From: UTCFX2 sp963788145
Lineage (GTDB): Bacteria > Chloroflexota > Anaerolineae > Anaerolineales > UBA4823
Reading direction: 5' to 3'
NCBI GenBank assembly: GCA_963788145.1
Contig: CAWBFQ010000006.1
Span: 1,054,001 to 1,118,000, forward strand
DNA: 64,000 nt
The notes below the pieces were generated by a model that was not told the origin of the DNA, did not search any database, and saw only the letters and a program-made list of their open reading frames with translations. How positions within the stretch are numbered: the first letter of the stretch is position 1; each line of letters opens with the position of its first letter. Shown one piece after another: positions 39,226-48,502 of the stretch. Position numbers and translations under genes: made by a program.

Positions 39226-39240
39226 CGGAACGCTATTCCA
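39226..39240. promoter_or_regulatory. IclR-type operator palindrome
   Basis: CGGAACGCTATTCCA is a 15-bp inverted repeat (GGAA-N5-TTCC). It fits the known IclR-box form TGGAA(N5)TTCCA in length and arms. It lies just downstream of the -10 box, over the expected transcription start, so binding would block the regulator's own gene: autorepression. No second copy was found upstream of the transporter genes. Confidence 0.55.
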
Positions 39241-39244
39241 TAAT

Positions 39245-40027
39245 GTGAAACAAAAAATGGCAACTGACAACAATTCTGTCCAATCAATTCAGCGAGCATT
39301 CTCGATACTTGAGTTGCTGCGCGACAATCGGCGTGACATGGGGGTTCATGAGATCGCAAAACTGGTGGATTTAAATGTCACCACTGTTCACCGCCTGCTT
39401 AAGTCTTTAGTATCGGTAAGAGCTGTCCGTCAGGACCCACAGACCCACCATTATGGTCTTGCTCCTTCGATGCTGCTGTATGGTAAAGCCGTAATTGATC
39501 AATTCAATTTTGTCCAAAGGGCGCATCCCTTCTTAGGTGAGCTCTCCAAGGGAGTTGGCGAAACCGCTTTTATGGGCATCCTCGACAACTTTGAGCTTGT
39601 TTATGTCGATCATGTCGACTCCCTCGACCACGCCCTGCGCATGACGCCGCAGATAGGTCGCAGACAATATGCCCATTGCACTTCATTGGGAAAGGTATTA
39701 CTTGCCAATCTTGACGTGCATGAGCTAAACATTTTCCTAAACAGGAAGACTTACCCCCAATTGACTGAAAATACCCTTTCCACTTCGGATGAGTTGCGAG
39801 TCGAGTTGGACGGAATCCGGACGAAAGGGTATGCATTCGACCAGGAAGAGGCTAAATCAGGTATCTGTTGTGTCGCAGCGCCTATTATTGGATTGGAAGG
39901 CAAAGTGATCGCGGCGATATCTGTATCTGGTCCTGCCTCACGCATGCGTCAAAAAGGGATGGATAGTCTCCTGTTAGAACTCGTACTGAATACGGCCTCA
40001 AAAATAAACCAGAACTATATCGCATAA
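39245..40027 (+). CDS. IclR-family transcriptional regulator
   Basis: This 260-aa regulator has an N-terminal winged HTH (VQSIQRAFSILELLRDN, GVHEIAKLVDLNVTTVHRLL) and a C-terminal GAF-like effector domain (GETAFMGILDNFELVYVDHV, YAHCTSLGKVLLANLD, GICCVAAPIIGLEGKVIAAI, SVSGPASRM). IclR proteins typically regulate sugar acid and aromatic catabolism. The GTG at 39245 is used; ATG 39257 is an alternative, and neither has a clear Shine-Dalgarno. It heads the 14-kb codirectional catabolic cluster and is its likely regulator (inference from position and the operator). Confidence 0.9.
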   Translation: MKQKMATDNNSVQSIQRAFSILELLRDNRRDMGVHEIAKLVDLNVTTVHRLLKSLVSVRAVRQDPQTHHYGLAPSMLLYGKAVIDQFNFVQRAHPFLGELSKGVGETAFMGILDNFELVYVDHVDSLDHALRMTPQIGRRQYAHCTSLGKVLLANLDVHELNIFLNRKTYPQLTENTLSTSDELRVELDGIRTKGYAFDQEEAKSGICCVAAPIIGLEGKVIAAISVSGPASRMRQKGMDSLLLELVLNTASKINQNYIA

Positions 40028-40120
40028 TCACCGGCAAGGATGCCTGCGCTGCATTCCAACCAAAAGAATCCATTGCAGCGAGGCCAGCGAAAAGGCGGCA
40101 TAACCGACGAGGAAGGAAGA

Positions 40121-41206
40121 ATGGAAACCAAAAAAGTCCGTGTAGGAGTCATTGGGGGCGGTACCTGGGGGAATTATCATCTGTTGGCTGCCCGCCAGAT
40201 GGAAGCCGAGGGCAAAGCTATGCTCGTCGCAATCGCAGATGAGTACGGGGAAACCGCTGAGAAGCAGGCCAAAGCGTTCGGCATCAAAAAATACACAGAT
40301 TATCGAGAAATGATTCAAAACGAAGCGCTGGATGCTGTCACCATCGCCACCCCGGACCATCTACACCGAACCATAGTCCTATATGCGATGCAGAACGGTA
40401 TGCACGTGCTGGTCGAAAAGCCGTTGGATTTAACGACCTCCGGCTGCCGGGAGATGGTTGAGGCCACGCAGGCCGGAAAATCGTTGTTAATGGTGGATTT
40501 CCATAAAAGGTATGATCCTTACAACATGGATGTGATGCAGAAGGTGCGCAGCGGGCAGATCGGAATACCGTATCACGCCTATGCCTATATGGAAGACAAG
40601 ATCAGCGTCCCATTGAACATGCTGCGAAATTGGGCTGGTCACAGCTCGCCATTCTGGTTCATCGGAGTTCACAAGCTGGATCTTGTACGCTGGGTGACGG
40701 GGCTAAATCCAATCAGTGTGATCGCAACCGGACGCAAAGGAAAGCTGCAAGCACAAGGTATTGATACCTTCAACTCTGTCAGCGCCAGGATCAGGTTTGA
40801 AGGGGATTTCATCTGTACGATCGATGTGAACTGGATCATTCCCAACCAATTTGAAGCTCTCGTCAATCAAGGATTGCGTATTGTTGGCAGCGATGGGATT
40901 GTCGAATTGGATGGTCAAGATCGAGGTCTTCGATACTGCTCAACGCAGGCTGGGACACTTACTCCCAACCTGGGGGCATTGGTCAGCCAGGATCACCTTC
41001 TAGGCTATCGATCTGTCTCTGGATACTATGTTGACCCAATCAAAGAATTTTTGACGAACGTCAGTTTCTTGAAGTCTGGAGGCGAGCTTGAGCAATTGGA
41101 TGGTCGCTACCCATCGGGACGGGATGGATTATGGGCGACCTTGACCGCAGAAGCTGTCCAGATGAGCATAAATGAGAATCGCCCTGTTGAGCTTGCGGAA
41201 ATTTGA
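40121..41206 (+). CDS. Gfo/Idh/MocA-family NAD(P)-dependent oxidoreductase
   Basis: ATG 40121 follows GAGGAAGGAAGA. The ~361-aa protein has the N-terminal Rossmann nucleotide-binding motif VGVIGGGTWGNYHLLAARQM, then ATPDHLHRTIVLYAM and HVLVEKPLDLT, where the Lys of EKP is a catalytic landmark. The C-terminal alpha/beta domain carries WAGHSSPFWFIGVHKLDLVR, with the family's substrate-binding Asp/His residues. Such enzymes oxidise or reduce sugars, inositols or sugar acids. In this cluster it most likely acts on the imported sugar derivative. Confidence 0.85.
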   Translation: METKKVRVGVIGGGTWGNYHLLAARQMEAEGKAMLVAIADEYGETAEKQAKAFGIKKYTDYREMIQNEALDAVTIATPDHLHRTIVLYAMQNGMHVLVEKPLDLTTSGCREMVEATQAGKSLLMVDFHKRYDPYNMDVMQKVRSGQIGIPYHAYAYMEDKISVPLNMLRNWAGHSSPFWFIGVHKLDLVRWVTGLNPISVIATGRKGKLQAQGIDTFNSVSARIRFEGDFICTIDVNWIIPNQFEALVNQGLRIVGSDGIVELDGQDRGLRYCSTQAGTLTPNLGALVSQDHLLGYRSVSGYYVDPIKEFLTNVSFLKSGGELEQLDGRYPSGRDGLWATLTAEAVQMSINENRPVELAEI

Positions 41207-41258
41207 CAGGCCTAGTCTGGCAATTGTAACCCTATAAATTTGGTAAATGGAGTAGAGC

Positions 41259-41951
41259 ATGGACAATAAGCTATACCATTACACGATACCCATCAAAGAG
41301 ATGGTGGCAAGATTCGAAAGGAACTATACGGCAGCAATTAATGACATTTTCCAGGCTCGTGGATACCACAACCAATGGCTGGGTTCAGACATCAAATGCA
41401 TCACAAAAAACCTCGAACGGGAAGTTGTAGCTGGTTTTGCCTTTACCGTGCAGTGGATTCACAATCCGCTTCCAGACGAACGCGATAAACCAGCAGCCAA
41501 GATGGTTCAGTCTTATCCGGAAGATTCAATCATCGTCGTAGATACCGGCGCCGACCAGATTTCAGGTTTCTGGGGTGAACTTGCGACCACGATCTGCCTG
41601 AAGAATGGGGTGCGCGGCGCCGTAATCAATGGCGGCGCAAAAGATACTGGTTTTGTGAAGAAGATGGGTTTTCCGATATTTTGCAAGTTCTCCAGTCCCG
41701 TGGATGGGTTTTATCGTTCGCGATTGCATGCCTGGCAGGTGCCGATCTGGTTCAATGGTGTCCGCATCAATCCGGGCGATTTTATGGTAGGCGATAGCGA
41801 TGGTGTGCTCGTCATCCCACAAGATATAGCTGAAGAAATACTCATTGAAGCAGAGCGAACCAGTGAGATGGAGACAATCACGCGGGGTTTGCTCAAGGAG
41901 GGCGTATCGGCAGAAATTGCATCAGAAAAGACTGGAAGAAAAGATCTGTAA
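41259..41951 (+). CDS. RraA-like protein (HMG/CHA aldolase or decarboxylase family)
   Basis: This 230-aa protein has the RraA/DlpA fold: FWGELATTICLKNGVRGAVI then NGGAKDTGF (G-x20-R-D-like motif) and WQVPIWFNGVRINPGDFMVG then DSDGVLVIPQDIA. Members are 4-hydroxy-4-methyl-2-oxoglutarate/4-carboxy-4-hydroxy-2-oxoadipate aldolases, oxaloacetate decarboxylases or sugar-acid-associated proteins; true RNase E inhibitors are only a subset. In a catabolic operon, an aldolase/decarboxylase acting on a 2-oxo-acid is more likely. It lies ~50 nt after the oxidoreductase gene. A GGAG-like site precedes the ATG. Confidence 0.75.
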   Translation: MDNKLYHYTIPIKEMVARFERNYTAAINDIFQARGYHNQWLGSDIKCITKNLEREVVAGFAFTVQWIHNPLPDERDKPAAKMVQSYPEDSIIVVDTGADQISGFWGELATTICLKNGVRGAVINGGAKDTGFVKKMGFPIFCKFSSPVDGFYRSRLHAWQVPIWFNGVRINPGDFMVGDSDGVLVIPQDIAEEILIEAERTSEMETITRGLLKEGVSAEIASEKTGRKDL

Positions 41952-42024
41952 AGGATCATGGAATTGGATGCCCAAAAGGATCCAAGAAATAAATAGTTCT
42001 AAATTCAAAATGGAGGATTGCCTA

Positions 42025-43488
42025 ATGAAAAAGCTACTGCTCGCCCTGGTACTCACCACCCTCATTTTATCTGCAGGCTGCGCCCCGGCTGCAACACCTG
42101 CGCCGACCAGCGTCCCGCCGACGAGCGCGCCTGTGCAGGAGCCGACTGCGCCAGCGCCGACCGAGGCGCCGCCAGCAGCCCCAGTGGTGGAAGAGCCAAC
42201 TGAAGCGGCTCCCCCCGAACCGGTTGCCCCGCTGGGTCCTGTTGATCTGCGCTTTGCTGGCTGGAACTACGACAGCGCCAAGGCGCACGATATCCTCGCC
42301 ACTTACGAACGGTGGGTCAGCGCCCAGCATGATCCCCTCATCAATGCAACCGTGACGATGGCAGACACCGGATATGGCGAATACGACACATTCATCACCA
42401 CGAATTATGCCGGCGGTGGGGTGTACGATGTGCTCTACAGCTCCGACCACTGGTTGGCAAAGTGGGCGGAAGCCGGTTGGGTCCTTCCGTTGGAGGACTA
42501 TTTCCCCAAAGCCAGAGATTACATGAAGGATATGTCAGATTTCTCGGCAAATGCACTTACTTACAAGGGCAAAGTCTACGGTTTACCATATTACTCCGAT
42601 GTGATGTATTTTGTCTACAACGCCAATATGCTCCAAACCGCAGGGATTGTAGCTCCTCCCACTACCTGGGATGAGGTCACCCAGCAGTCTTTGCTCCTGA
42701 AGGAAAAAGGGATCACCGAAACCCCTGTCATGTTTGGTCTGAAAGCCGGCTCCTGGTTCGATGAGGCGTTCTTCGCCCTGGCTTACTCAGAAGGCACAGA
42801 TTTCTTCGATGATGATATGGTTCCGGTCTTTGAAACCACCCAGGGTCCGCTCTTCAACATGATTGAGTGGCTCACCAAATCGATCTACGAGACCGAGATC
42901 ATGCCTGCCAAGGTGTTGGAAATGGCCGCGCCGGACGTTCAAGAAGCCTTCAAGAATGGAGACGCTGCTTTCGTCATCGTTCCCGGCTATATGATGGCGG
43001 AATTCAATACACCGGGTCTCTCGAAGATCGCCGGAAGCGCCAAGATCTCGATGATGCCTGGCGCCACTCACGAAACGAACGGCTTCACCCGCTTGTACCT
43101 TTTGGGCAGCGGCGCGGTGGAAGATGATACCAGGCTTGCCGCATCAATTGCATTGATCGAATTCCTGGGCGGCGAGACCACGCTCGATGGCGAGACGGCC
43201 TACCATACTGCAAGACGATGGGCAGTCGAAAACAGATTGGGCTTTTCGGCCAAATCTCTGTGGAAGGATGCTGAAATCGAGAAAGTCTTCTCCGCCATGG
43301 CAGATCCAAACATCCTGGCCAAGCAAAAAGGGCTCGCCCGCTCGAAAGATGGCATGCAGGCCCCCTGGTTTGCGGAATGGATTGGTTTAGTGCGCACTGA
43401 AGTCCAGAAAGCTCTGCTTGGCGATGCGCCGACCGCCGATGTCCTCGAAACCATAAAACAGCAGTGGATCGATCTGAGTCAAGAATAA
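42025..43488 (+). CDS. Sugar ABC transporter substrate-binding lipoprotein
   Basis: ATG 42025 follows TGGAGGA; the upstream in-frame extension is not used. The signal peptide KLLLALVLTTLILSAGC ends in a lipobox Cys. About 60 residues of P/A/T-rich linker (PAPTSVPPTSAPVQEPTAP) precede the family-1 binding fold: DVLYSSDHWLAKWAEAGWVL, GKVYGLPYYSDVMYFVYNAN and AFKNGDAAFVIVPGYM. It captures the substrate outside the cell and delivers it to the two permeases downstream. A strong terminator follows this gene, which would leave it more abundant than the permeases. Confidence 0.9.
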   Translation: MKKLLLALVLTTLILSAGCAPAATPAPTSVPPTSAPVQEPTAPAPTEAPPAAPVVEEPTEAAPPEPVAPLGPVDLRFAGWNYDSAKAHDILATYERWVSAQHDPLINATVTMADTGYGEYDTFITTNYAGGGVYDVLYSSDHWLAKWAEAGWVLPLEDYFPKARDYMKDMSDFSANALTYKGKVYGLPYYSDVMYFVYNANMLQTAGIVAPPTTWDEVTQQSLLLKEKGITETPVMFGLKAGSWFDEAFFALAYSEGTDFFDDDMVPVFETTQGPLFNMIEWLTKSIYETEIMPAKVLEMAAPDVQEAFKNGDAAFVIVPGYMMAEFNTPGLSKIAGSAKISMMPGATHETNGFTRLYLLGSGAVEDDTRLAASIALIEFLGGETTLDGETAYHTARRWAVENRLGFSAKSLWKDAEIEKVFSAMADPNILAKQKGLARSKDGMQAPWFAEWIGLVRTEVQKALLGDAPTADVLETIKQQWIDLSQE

Positions 43489-43498
43489 CGACATGAAA

Positions 43499-43537
43499 AT
43501 GCAGGGGTGGGGGATCTCCCCACTCCTGCATTTTTTT
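43499..43537 (+). terminator. Strong terminator between binding-protein and permease genes
   Basis: A ~14-bp stem (ATGCAGGGGTGGGG / CCCCACTCCTGCAT, one G-T pair) is followed by TTTTTTT. It lies 10 nt after the binding-protein stop and 30 nt before the first permease gene. Confidence 0.9.
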
Positions 43538-43567
43538 CGGGCCAGGTTTAATAGATAACGAGGTGTT

Positions 43568-44527
43568 ATGGAAACAACAGCCTTGCAAAAACAGGTCGTA
43601 TGGGAAAAGTCGCCTTACGAGGAGAAGCGGTTCAGGCAGACCACGACCTTCGCTTACAAGATGATCCTGCCGTCTATCCTCTTTATCGTAGTGTTCATCG
43701 CTTTCCCCATGTTTTACTCTGTCTCGTTGGCTTTTCAGGACTTCAAGTATGGTGTTGCAACCGGGGAGTTCATAGGTTTTAAGAACTTCATCGATATTTT
43801 CACCAAATCTACTGTTGCTCCTAGTTTCTACAACTCGTTGCAACTCACATTGAAGTTTACAGTGGCAGCCGTTGCAGCTGTGATCCTCTTCTCCTTGGGG
43901 ATCGCATTTTTGATCAACGAGAATTTTCGGGGGAGCGGTTTGATCAAGGTTGCCCTTCTGCTTCCCTACGCAATTCCGGGTATCGCCAGCGCAGTAATCT
44001 GGAACTGGATTTATGATGCAAACTTCGGGGTCTTGAGTGGTCTGCTCTATAAACTGGGCATTATCGATTCCTATTTGACGATCCTATCAGACAAGAACCT
44101 GGCGCTTTGGGCGATCTGGTTTGCCTATGTTTGGAAGATGGTCCCTTACAGCTCCTTCTTGCTGTCTGCCGGACTTTCGACCATCCCGTCTACCGTTTAT
44201 GAAGCAGCCCGCATGGACCGGAGCAATGCATTCCGTACATTTTTCAAAATTACACTCCCGCTACTCGTGCCGGTGCTCCAACTGGCGCTGGTGGTCCAAA
44301 CGATCTTTGCTCTCTTGCTTCACTTCGGTCTCGTCTTTGTGATGACGGGAGGCGGTCCGGGTGAAGCCACACGCACCCTGCCCTGGCTGATCTATCAAGA
44401 ATCGTTTACATACACCCGCTTTGGGCGTGGATCTGCGATGGCGATCATCCTTTCCCTGATAATGATCGTGTTTATTTACATCTATCTGGTTTTGCTCAAC
44501 CCCGATCGACAAAAAAGGCAGCACTAA
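43568..44527 (+). CDS. Sugar ABC transporter permease (MalF/UgpA type)
   Basis: The 319-aa protein has six membrane helices. The EAA coupling loop is in STVYEAARMDRSNAFRTFFK then ITLPLL, and the N-terminal tail is cytoplasmic. VFVMTGGGPGEATRTLPWLI is typical of the family. It pairs with the next gene to form the channel of the importer. Start ATG 43568 follows GAGGTGTT. The gene is intact. Confidence 0.92.
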   Translation: METTALQKQVVWEKSPYEEKRFRQTTTFAYKMILPSILFIVVFIAFPMFYSVSLAFQDFKYGVATGEFIGFKNFIDIFTKSTVAPSFYNSLQLTLKFTVAAVAAVILFSLGIAFLINENFRGSGLIKVALLLPYAIPGIASAVIWNWIYDANFGVLSGLLYKLGIIDSYLTILSDKNLALWAIWFAYVWKMVPYSSFLLSAGLSTIPSTVYEAARMDRSNAFRTFFKITLPLLVPVLQLALVVQTIFALLLHFGLVFVMTGGGPGEATRTLPWLIYQESFTYTRFGRGSAMAIILSLIMIVFIYIYLVLLNPDRQKRQH

Positions 44528-44555
44528 ATATGATTGAGCGGAAAGGACATTCTTG

Positions 44556-45464
44556 ATGTTTACAAACACCATTTCGGGGCGGCTCCGCAGACGAAAGGTG
44601 GTCATTTTTCTGGCCAGCTTACTAGTCCTTTTTTATGTCCTGGCTCCAATTTACTGGGTTCTGGTGTCCAGCTTCCAGAAGGAAGCCGCGCTGAACAACA
44701 GACCTCCGATTTTCTTTCCAAACTCGGAATCGTTTACCCTGGACCACTACTCATTTCTCTTCACAGGAGTGGTTCCAGAAGGCTCGACGGTGATGCTCCA
44801 GGCGCAATATACGATGAGCGGGACCCTGGTCTACCCTTCGATTATCAACAGTCTGATCATCGCCCTGGCTGTTACCGCGATCAATATCCTCATTGGTTTT
44901 CCTGCCGGTCATATCTTTTCGCGCTACCGCTTCTGGGGAGATAAAAAGGTGTTTGGAATCATGGTTGCCACGCGCCTTCTGCCCTCGATCTCCCTCGTCA
45001 TCCCAATGTATATTCTGATGTCGAAGTACGACCTTATCGACACAAAAACCGGCCTGATCGGGATTTACTCGGCGATCACGATCCCGTTCACGATCTGGAT
45101 TTTGAGCTCCTATTTTAAAAACCTGCCTGTCGAGTATGAAGAAGCTGCTCGAATGGATGGCTGCACGTATTTGCGCTCCTTGGTGAAAGTCGTCCTTCCC
45201 ATTGCCAGACCGGGAATCGTCGCAGCCGGCATTTTCGCGTTTATGACTTCCTACGGCGAATTCATCTTCGCCACGATCCTGACACGGACGATGGCATCGA
45301 AAACACAGACGGCAGTATTGGCCAACCTGGCCTCTGGCATCACAGTCAGCCGCGGAATGATTTCAGCCGCCTCTGTCCTGGCGATCCTTCCTCCAGTGCT
45401 GTTGGCAATTATCTTCCGTAAGCAAATCATTGACGGTCTGACTTCAAAGTTGGGTACTATCTAA
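44556..45464 (+). CDS. Sugar ABC transporter permease (MalG/UgpE type)
   Basis: This ~302-aa protein starts at ATG 44556 after GGAAAGGA. It has six helices and the EAA loop VEYEEAARMDGCTYLRSLVK then VVLPIARPGI. MPLAPI-like LFYVLAPIYWVLVSSF opens the first helix, and MTSYGEFIFATILT ends the fifth. It is the second half of the heterodimeric membrane channel. It lies 28 nt after the first permease gene and 24 nt before the ATPase gene, so all are cotranscribed. Confidence 0.92.
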   Translation: MFTNTISGRLRRRKVVIFLASLLVLFYVLAPIYWVLVSSFQKEAALNNRPPIFFPNSESFTLDHYSFLFTGVVPEGSTVMLQAQYTMSGTLVYPSIINSLIIALAVTAINILIGFPAGHIFSRYRFWGDKKVFGIMVATRLLPSISLVIPMYILMSKYDLIDTKTGLIGIYSAITIPFTIWILSSYFKNLPVEYEEAARMDGCTYLRSLVKVVLPIARPGIVAAGIFAFMTSYGEFIFATILTRTMASKTQTAVLANLASGITVSRGMISAASVLAILPPVLLAIIFRKQIIDGLTSKLGTI

Positions 45465-45488
45465 GTTGAGTGTCGAGTGGAGGTAAGC

Positions 45489-46604
45489 GTGTCATATTTG
45501 AGCCTTGAGAAGATCACCAAAAATTTCCCGGGATGTAAAGCCGTGGATGAGTTAGACCTCAACGTGGACCAGGGAGAATTCATCGTGCTGCTTGGACCTT
45601 CTGGATGCGGGAAGACCACCACCCTTCGTATCATTGCCGGGCTGGAAATCCAGACTTCGGGAAAGGTCGTGCTGGATGGTAAAGATGTGTCTGATACGCC
45701 GCCAGAAAGGCGAGATATGGCGATGGTTTTCCAAAACCTGGCCCTTTATCCCCATATGAGCGTTTATGAGAACATCTCGTTTTATCTTAAAAATATGCGA
45801 ACTCCTAAGGATGAAATCGAAGAGCATGTTCGCAATGCTGCCAAACGAGTCCAGATCGAGGAACTCTTGGAACGACGTCCCAACCAGCTGAGTGGAGGTC
45901 AGCGGCAGCGAGTGGCGCTGGCGCGGGCTCTGGTCCGCAGCCCTAAAGTCTTTTTATTGGATGAGCCTCTGGCCGCGTTGGATGCCAAGCTCAGGGCAGG
46001 GATGCGCTCAGAATTCAAGCTGCTGCATCGCAGTCTGAATGAATTGGAAGATATGGGCACATTTATCTATGTCACCCACGATCAGATTGAAGCCATGACC
46101 CTTGGAACCCGTGTGGCGGTTATCTTTCAAGGTAGAGTCGTCCAATTTTCTCCGCCCAAGGAACTTTACAGTAAGCCAAACAACCTGTTTGTGGCCGCTT
46201 TCGTTGGCAGCCCAGAGATGAACTTGATCGAAGGAATTCTAACAAGCAGCGCCGGGTCTGCGAATTTCGAATCTCAAGGGCTTCGATTCAAGACCGGGCT
46301 CAAAGGCGTAGAGGCTTTCAAGCGTCTTGGGCAGGAAACTTCTGAGGCAGTGCTGGGTGTGCGCCCCGAGTCCGTAAACCTGGGCAGCCTTTCGGGTCCC
46401 GAGGCGCTACCTTTCGAAGTCATCACCATTGAGCCCTTCGGTCAGAGCAACTTCGTTCGAATGCGTTCTGAGAAGAACCTCAATATGACAAGCCTGGTCG
46501 GTCCCGATTTGCTCGTCAGGGAGGGTGAGATCGTCGGCGTGACCTTCAATCCAGAATCCGCTCACTATTTCGAGAAGATAACGGGCGATAACTGCTTATT
46601 ATGA
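45489..46604 (+). CDS. Sugar ABC transporter ATP-binding protein (MalK/UgpC type)
   Basis: The GTG at 45489 is chosen because GGAGGT (45479-45484) lies just before it. The ~371-aa protein has Walker A LLGPSGCGKTTTLRII, the Q-loop MVFQNLALYPHMSVYENI, the signature QLSGGQRQRVALARAL, Walker B KVFLLDEPLAALDA and the H-loop YVTHDQIEAMTL. The C-terminal TOBE/regulatory domain (VLGVRPESVNL, VITIEPFGQSNFVR) marks the MalK class. It powers the importer. ATGA overlap with the next gene (46601-46604) couples them. Confidence 0.93.
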   Translation: MSYLSLEKITKNFPGCKAVDELDLNVDQGEFIVLLGPSGCGKTTTLRIIAGLEIQTSGKVVLDGKDVSDTPPERRDMAMVFQNLALYPHMSVYENISFYLKNMRTPKDEIEEHVRNAAKRVQIEELLERRPNQLSGGQRQRVALARALVRSPKVFLLDEPLAALDAKLRAGMRSEFKLLHRSLNELEDMGTFIYVTHDQIEAMTLGTRVAVIFQGRVVQFSPPKELYSKPNNLFVAAFVGSPEMNLIEGILTSSAGSANFESQGLRFKTGLKGVEAFKRLGQETSEAVLGVRPESVNLGSLSGPEALPFEVITIEPFGQSNFVRMRSEKNLNMTSLVGPDLLVREGEIVGVTFNPESAHYFEKITGDNCLL

Positions 46605-47482
46605 AAAAGATCTATATCTCTGCCGATTTTGAGGGTGTCCAGGGGATAGTTGATCCTCGCCAGTGTTCATCCGGCCATCCCTGGTTCGAGCTGGGGAAAA
46701 GGCTGTGGATCGGAGAGATCAACGCGGCGGTGGAAGGCGCCTTCTTGGGCGGCGCGGAGCAGGTCCTCGTCAATGAAGCTCATGCAGAAATGAACTACAT
46801 TGATCCTGAACGTCTGCATCCCAGAGCCAGCTTGATATCCGGATACGTCAAAATCGATAACCAGATGGAGGGTCTGGATTCCTCCTTTGTCGGGGCTTTC
46901 ATCCTTGGCCATGCCCGCGCAGGCGCCCCGAAAGGAGTCCTGGCGCATACCTATGTGATGCGCGATGTGATCGATATCCGCCTGAACGGGGATTCGATTG
47001 GCGAGTTTGGTATGTCTGCCTTATGGGCTGCGTACCATGGCGTGCCAGTCCTGCTGGCTGTTGGGGATAAATCCTTTTGTGAGGAGGCCAGCGCTGTCGT
47101 TCCTGGAATTGCCACCGCGGTGGTGAAAGAAGGGCTGTCGCAGTTCTCCGCTCGCCACCTCCCCATGCAAGAGGCGCGCAAACTGGTCCTGGAGAATGCG
47201 AAAAGCGCGGTGGGGCGCAGCGGCCAGGTGGCCCCTCAAGAACTCCCCGAACATTTTCGAATGGAGATCGAATTCGTCCTGCCGCAGGCAGCAGACCTTT
47301 GCGCATTCGTTCCTTCTGTTGAAAGGATCGATGGGCGCACCATTGCGTTCGAAATCTATGGATTATCGAAAGCTACAGCATATCCGGATCGTATGCACCA
47401 ACCTGGCCGTTTCAGTCTCCCGAGGCCACTTTTCAGCTCAATGATGCACGATCGAATTCATCTACTGGAGCATATCTCATGA
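46601..47482 (+). CDS. M55-family D-aminopeptidase (DppA-like)
   Basis: The 293-aa protein shows M55 metal-site landmarks: IYISADFEGVQGIVDPRQC (Asp-x-Glu), VLVNEAHAEMNY (His), AFILGHARAGAPKGVLAHTY (His) and DSIGEFGMSALWAA (Glu). DppA of Bacillus releases D-amino acids from the N-terminus of peptides and forms a decameric ring. Here it lies inside a sugar-import operon, overlapping both neighbours by ATGA. This suggests the substrate carries a D-amino acid or amide that must be removed. The gene is intact. Confidence 0.85.
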   Translation: MKKIYISADFEGVQGIVDPRQCSSGHPWFELGKRLWIGEINAAVEGAFLGGAEQVLVNEAHAEMNYIDPERLHPRASLISGYVKIDNQMEGLDSSFVGAFILGHARAGAPKGVLAHTYVMRDVIDIRLNGDSIGEFGMSALWAAYHGVPVLLAVGDKSFCEEASAVVPGIATAVVKEGLSQFSARHLPMQEARKLVLENAKSAVGRSGQVAPQELPEHFRMEIEFVLPQAADLCAFVPSVERIDGRTIAFEIYGLSKATAYPDRMHQPGRFSLPRPLFSSMMHDRIHLLEHIS

Positions 47483-48483
47483 ATAAAATAAAGGTAGTAG
47501 TCACCGATTACATCGAACAGGATTTGAATTGGGAAGCGCAGGTTTGCGGAGACTGGGGCGTTGATTTCGCCTACTACCAACTGAAGCATGCCTCAAGAGA
47601 GGATCTGCTGGCAGCTATTCACGATGCGGATGTCATCATTGTCAATATGGCTCCATTCGATGCGGCCTTGATCGCAGCTCTTGATCGGACTCAATTGATC
47701 ATCCGCCATGGGATTGGTTATGATAATGTGGATGTGGAGGCAGCCACGCGTAAAGGGATCCTGGTTGTCAATATCCCCGATTACTGCGTGCTGGAAGTAG
47801 CCGAGCAAGCCATGATGCTTATGTTGGCCTGCCAGCGCAAGCTCACGACACAACTGCACTCCATGGCGCTTTCCGCTGAAAGCGGCAAGTGGATCTTTGA
47901 TCCTGTCTACCCAATTTACCGGCTTCATGCGAAGACGGTCGGAATAGTTGGTCTGGGGCAAATCGGCGGGACTGTGTTTCGGATGCTGCAGGGATTCGAT
48001 GTGAAGTTCCTGATCTGCGACCCCTATCTTACCGAGGAACGCAAGGCAGCCTATGGGATAGAGACATGTTCCTTGGACGACTTGCTCAGAGGCGCGGATA
48101 TTGTCACGATCCACTGCCCGCTCCACTGGGACGAGACCTACCACATGTTCGATGCGCCTCAGTTCCGGATCATGAAGAAGAATGCCATCCTGATCAATAC
48201 TGCCCGGGGAGCGATAGTCAACCTCGATGCTCTCGATCAGGCGCTGTGTACGGGGGAAATCGCTTTTGCTGGTATCGATGTCTACGAAGTGGAACCTCCT
48301 CCCGCGGACATGTTGCTGGTCAAAAACGAGCGCGCCATCTGCACCCCGCATCTATCCTGGCTCTCTGAAGAATCCGGGGAGAATATCCGCCGGAAGATTC
48401 TCGACGAGGTCCGACGTTTCCTCGATGGGAAACCCCTGTTAAATCCGTTGAACCCCACGCTGTTAGAAAAGGGACAATTTTAA
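47479..48483 (+). CDS. D-isomer-specific 2-hydroxyacid dehydrogenase
   Basis: This 334-aa enzyme has an N-terminal catalytic domain (LIIRHGIGYDNVDVEAATRK) and the NAD motif KTVGIVGLGQIGGTVFRMLQ. The catalytic Arg/Glu region is KNAILINTARGAIVNLDALD, and the catalytic His is in RAICTPHLSWLSEESGENIR. It interconverts 2-hydroxy- and 2-oxo-acids with NAD(P). It is closest in style to phosphoglycerate dehydrogenase/C-terminal-binding-protein-like members. It may reduce or oxidise a sugar acid in the pathway. It starts inside the upstream stop (ATGA). Confidence 0.9.
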   Translation: MNKIKVVVTDYIEQDLNWEAQVCGDWGVDFAYYQLKHASREDLLAAIHDADVIIVNMAPFDAALIAALDRTQLIIRHGIGYDNVDVEAATRKGILVVNIPDYCVLEVAEQAMMLMLACQRKLTTQLHSMALSAESGKWIFDPVYPIYRLHAKTVGIVGLGQIGGTVFRMLQGFDVKFLICDPYLTEERKAAYGIETCSLDDLLRGADIVTIHCPLHWDETYHMFDAPQFRIMKKNAILINTARGAIVNLDALDQALCTGEIAFAGIDVYEVEPPPADMLLVKNERAICTPHLSWLSEESGENIRRKILDEVRRFLDGKPLLNPLNPTLLEKGQF

Positions 48484-48502
48484 TTAGAAAGCGCTTCTGA
48501 AT

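Noticed and set aside
41845..42024. Upstream extension of the sugar-binding lipoprotein gene
   Set aside because: It overlaps the RraA-like gene; the signal peptide and lipobox start at ATG 42025 behind TGGAGGA.
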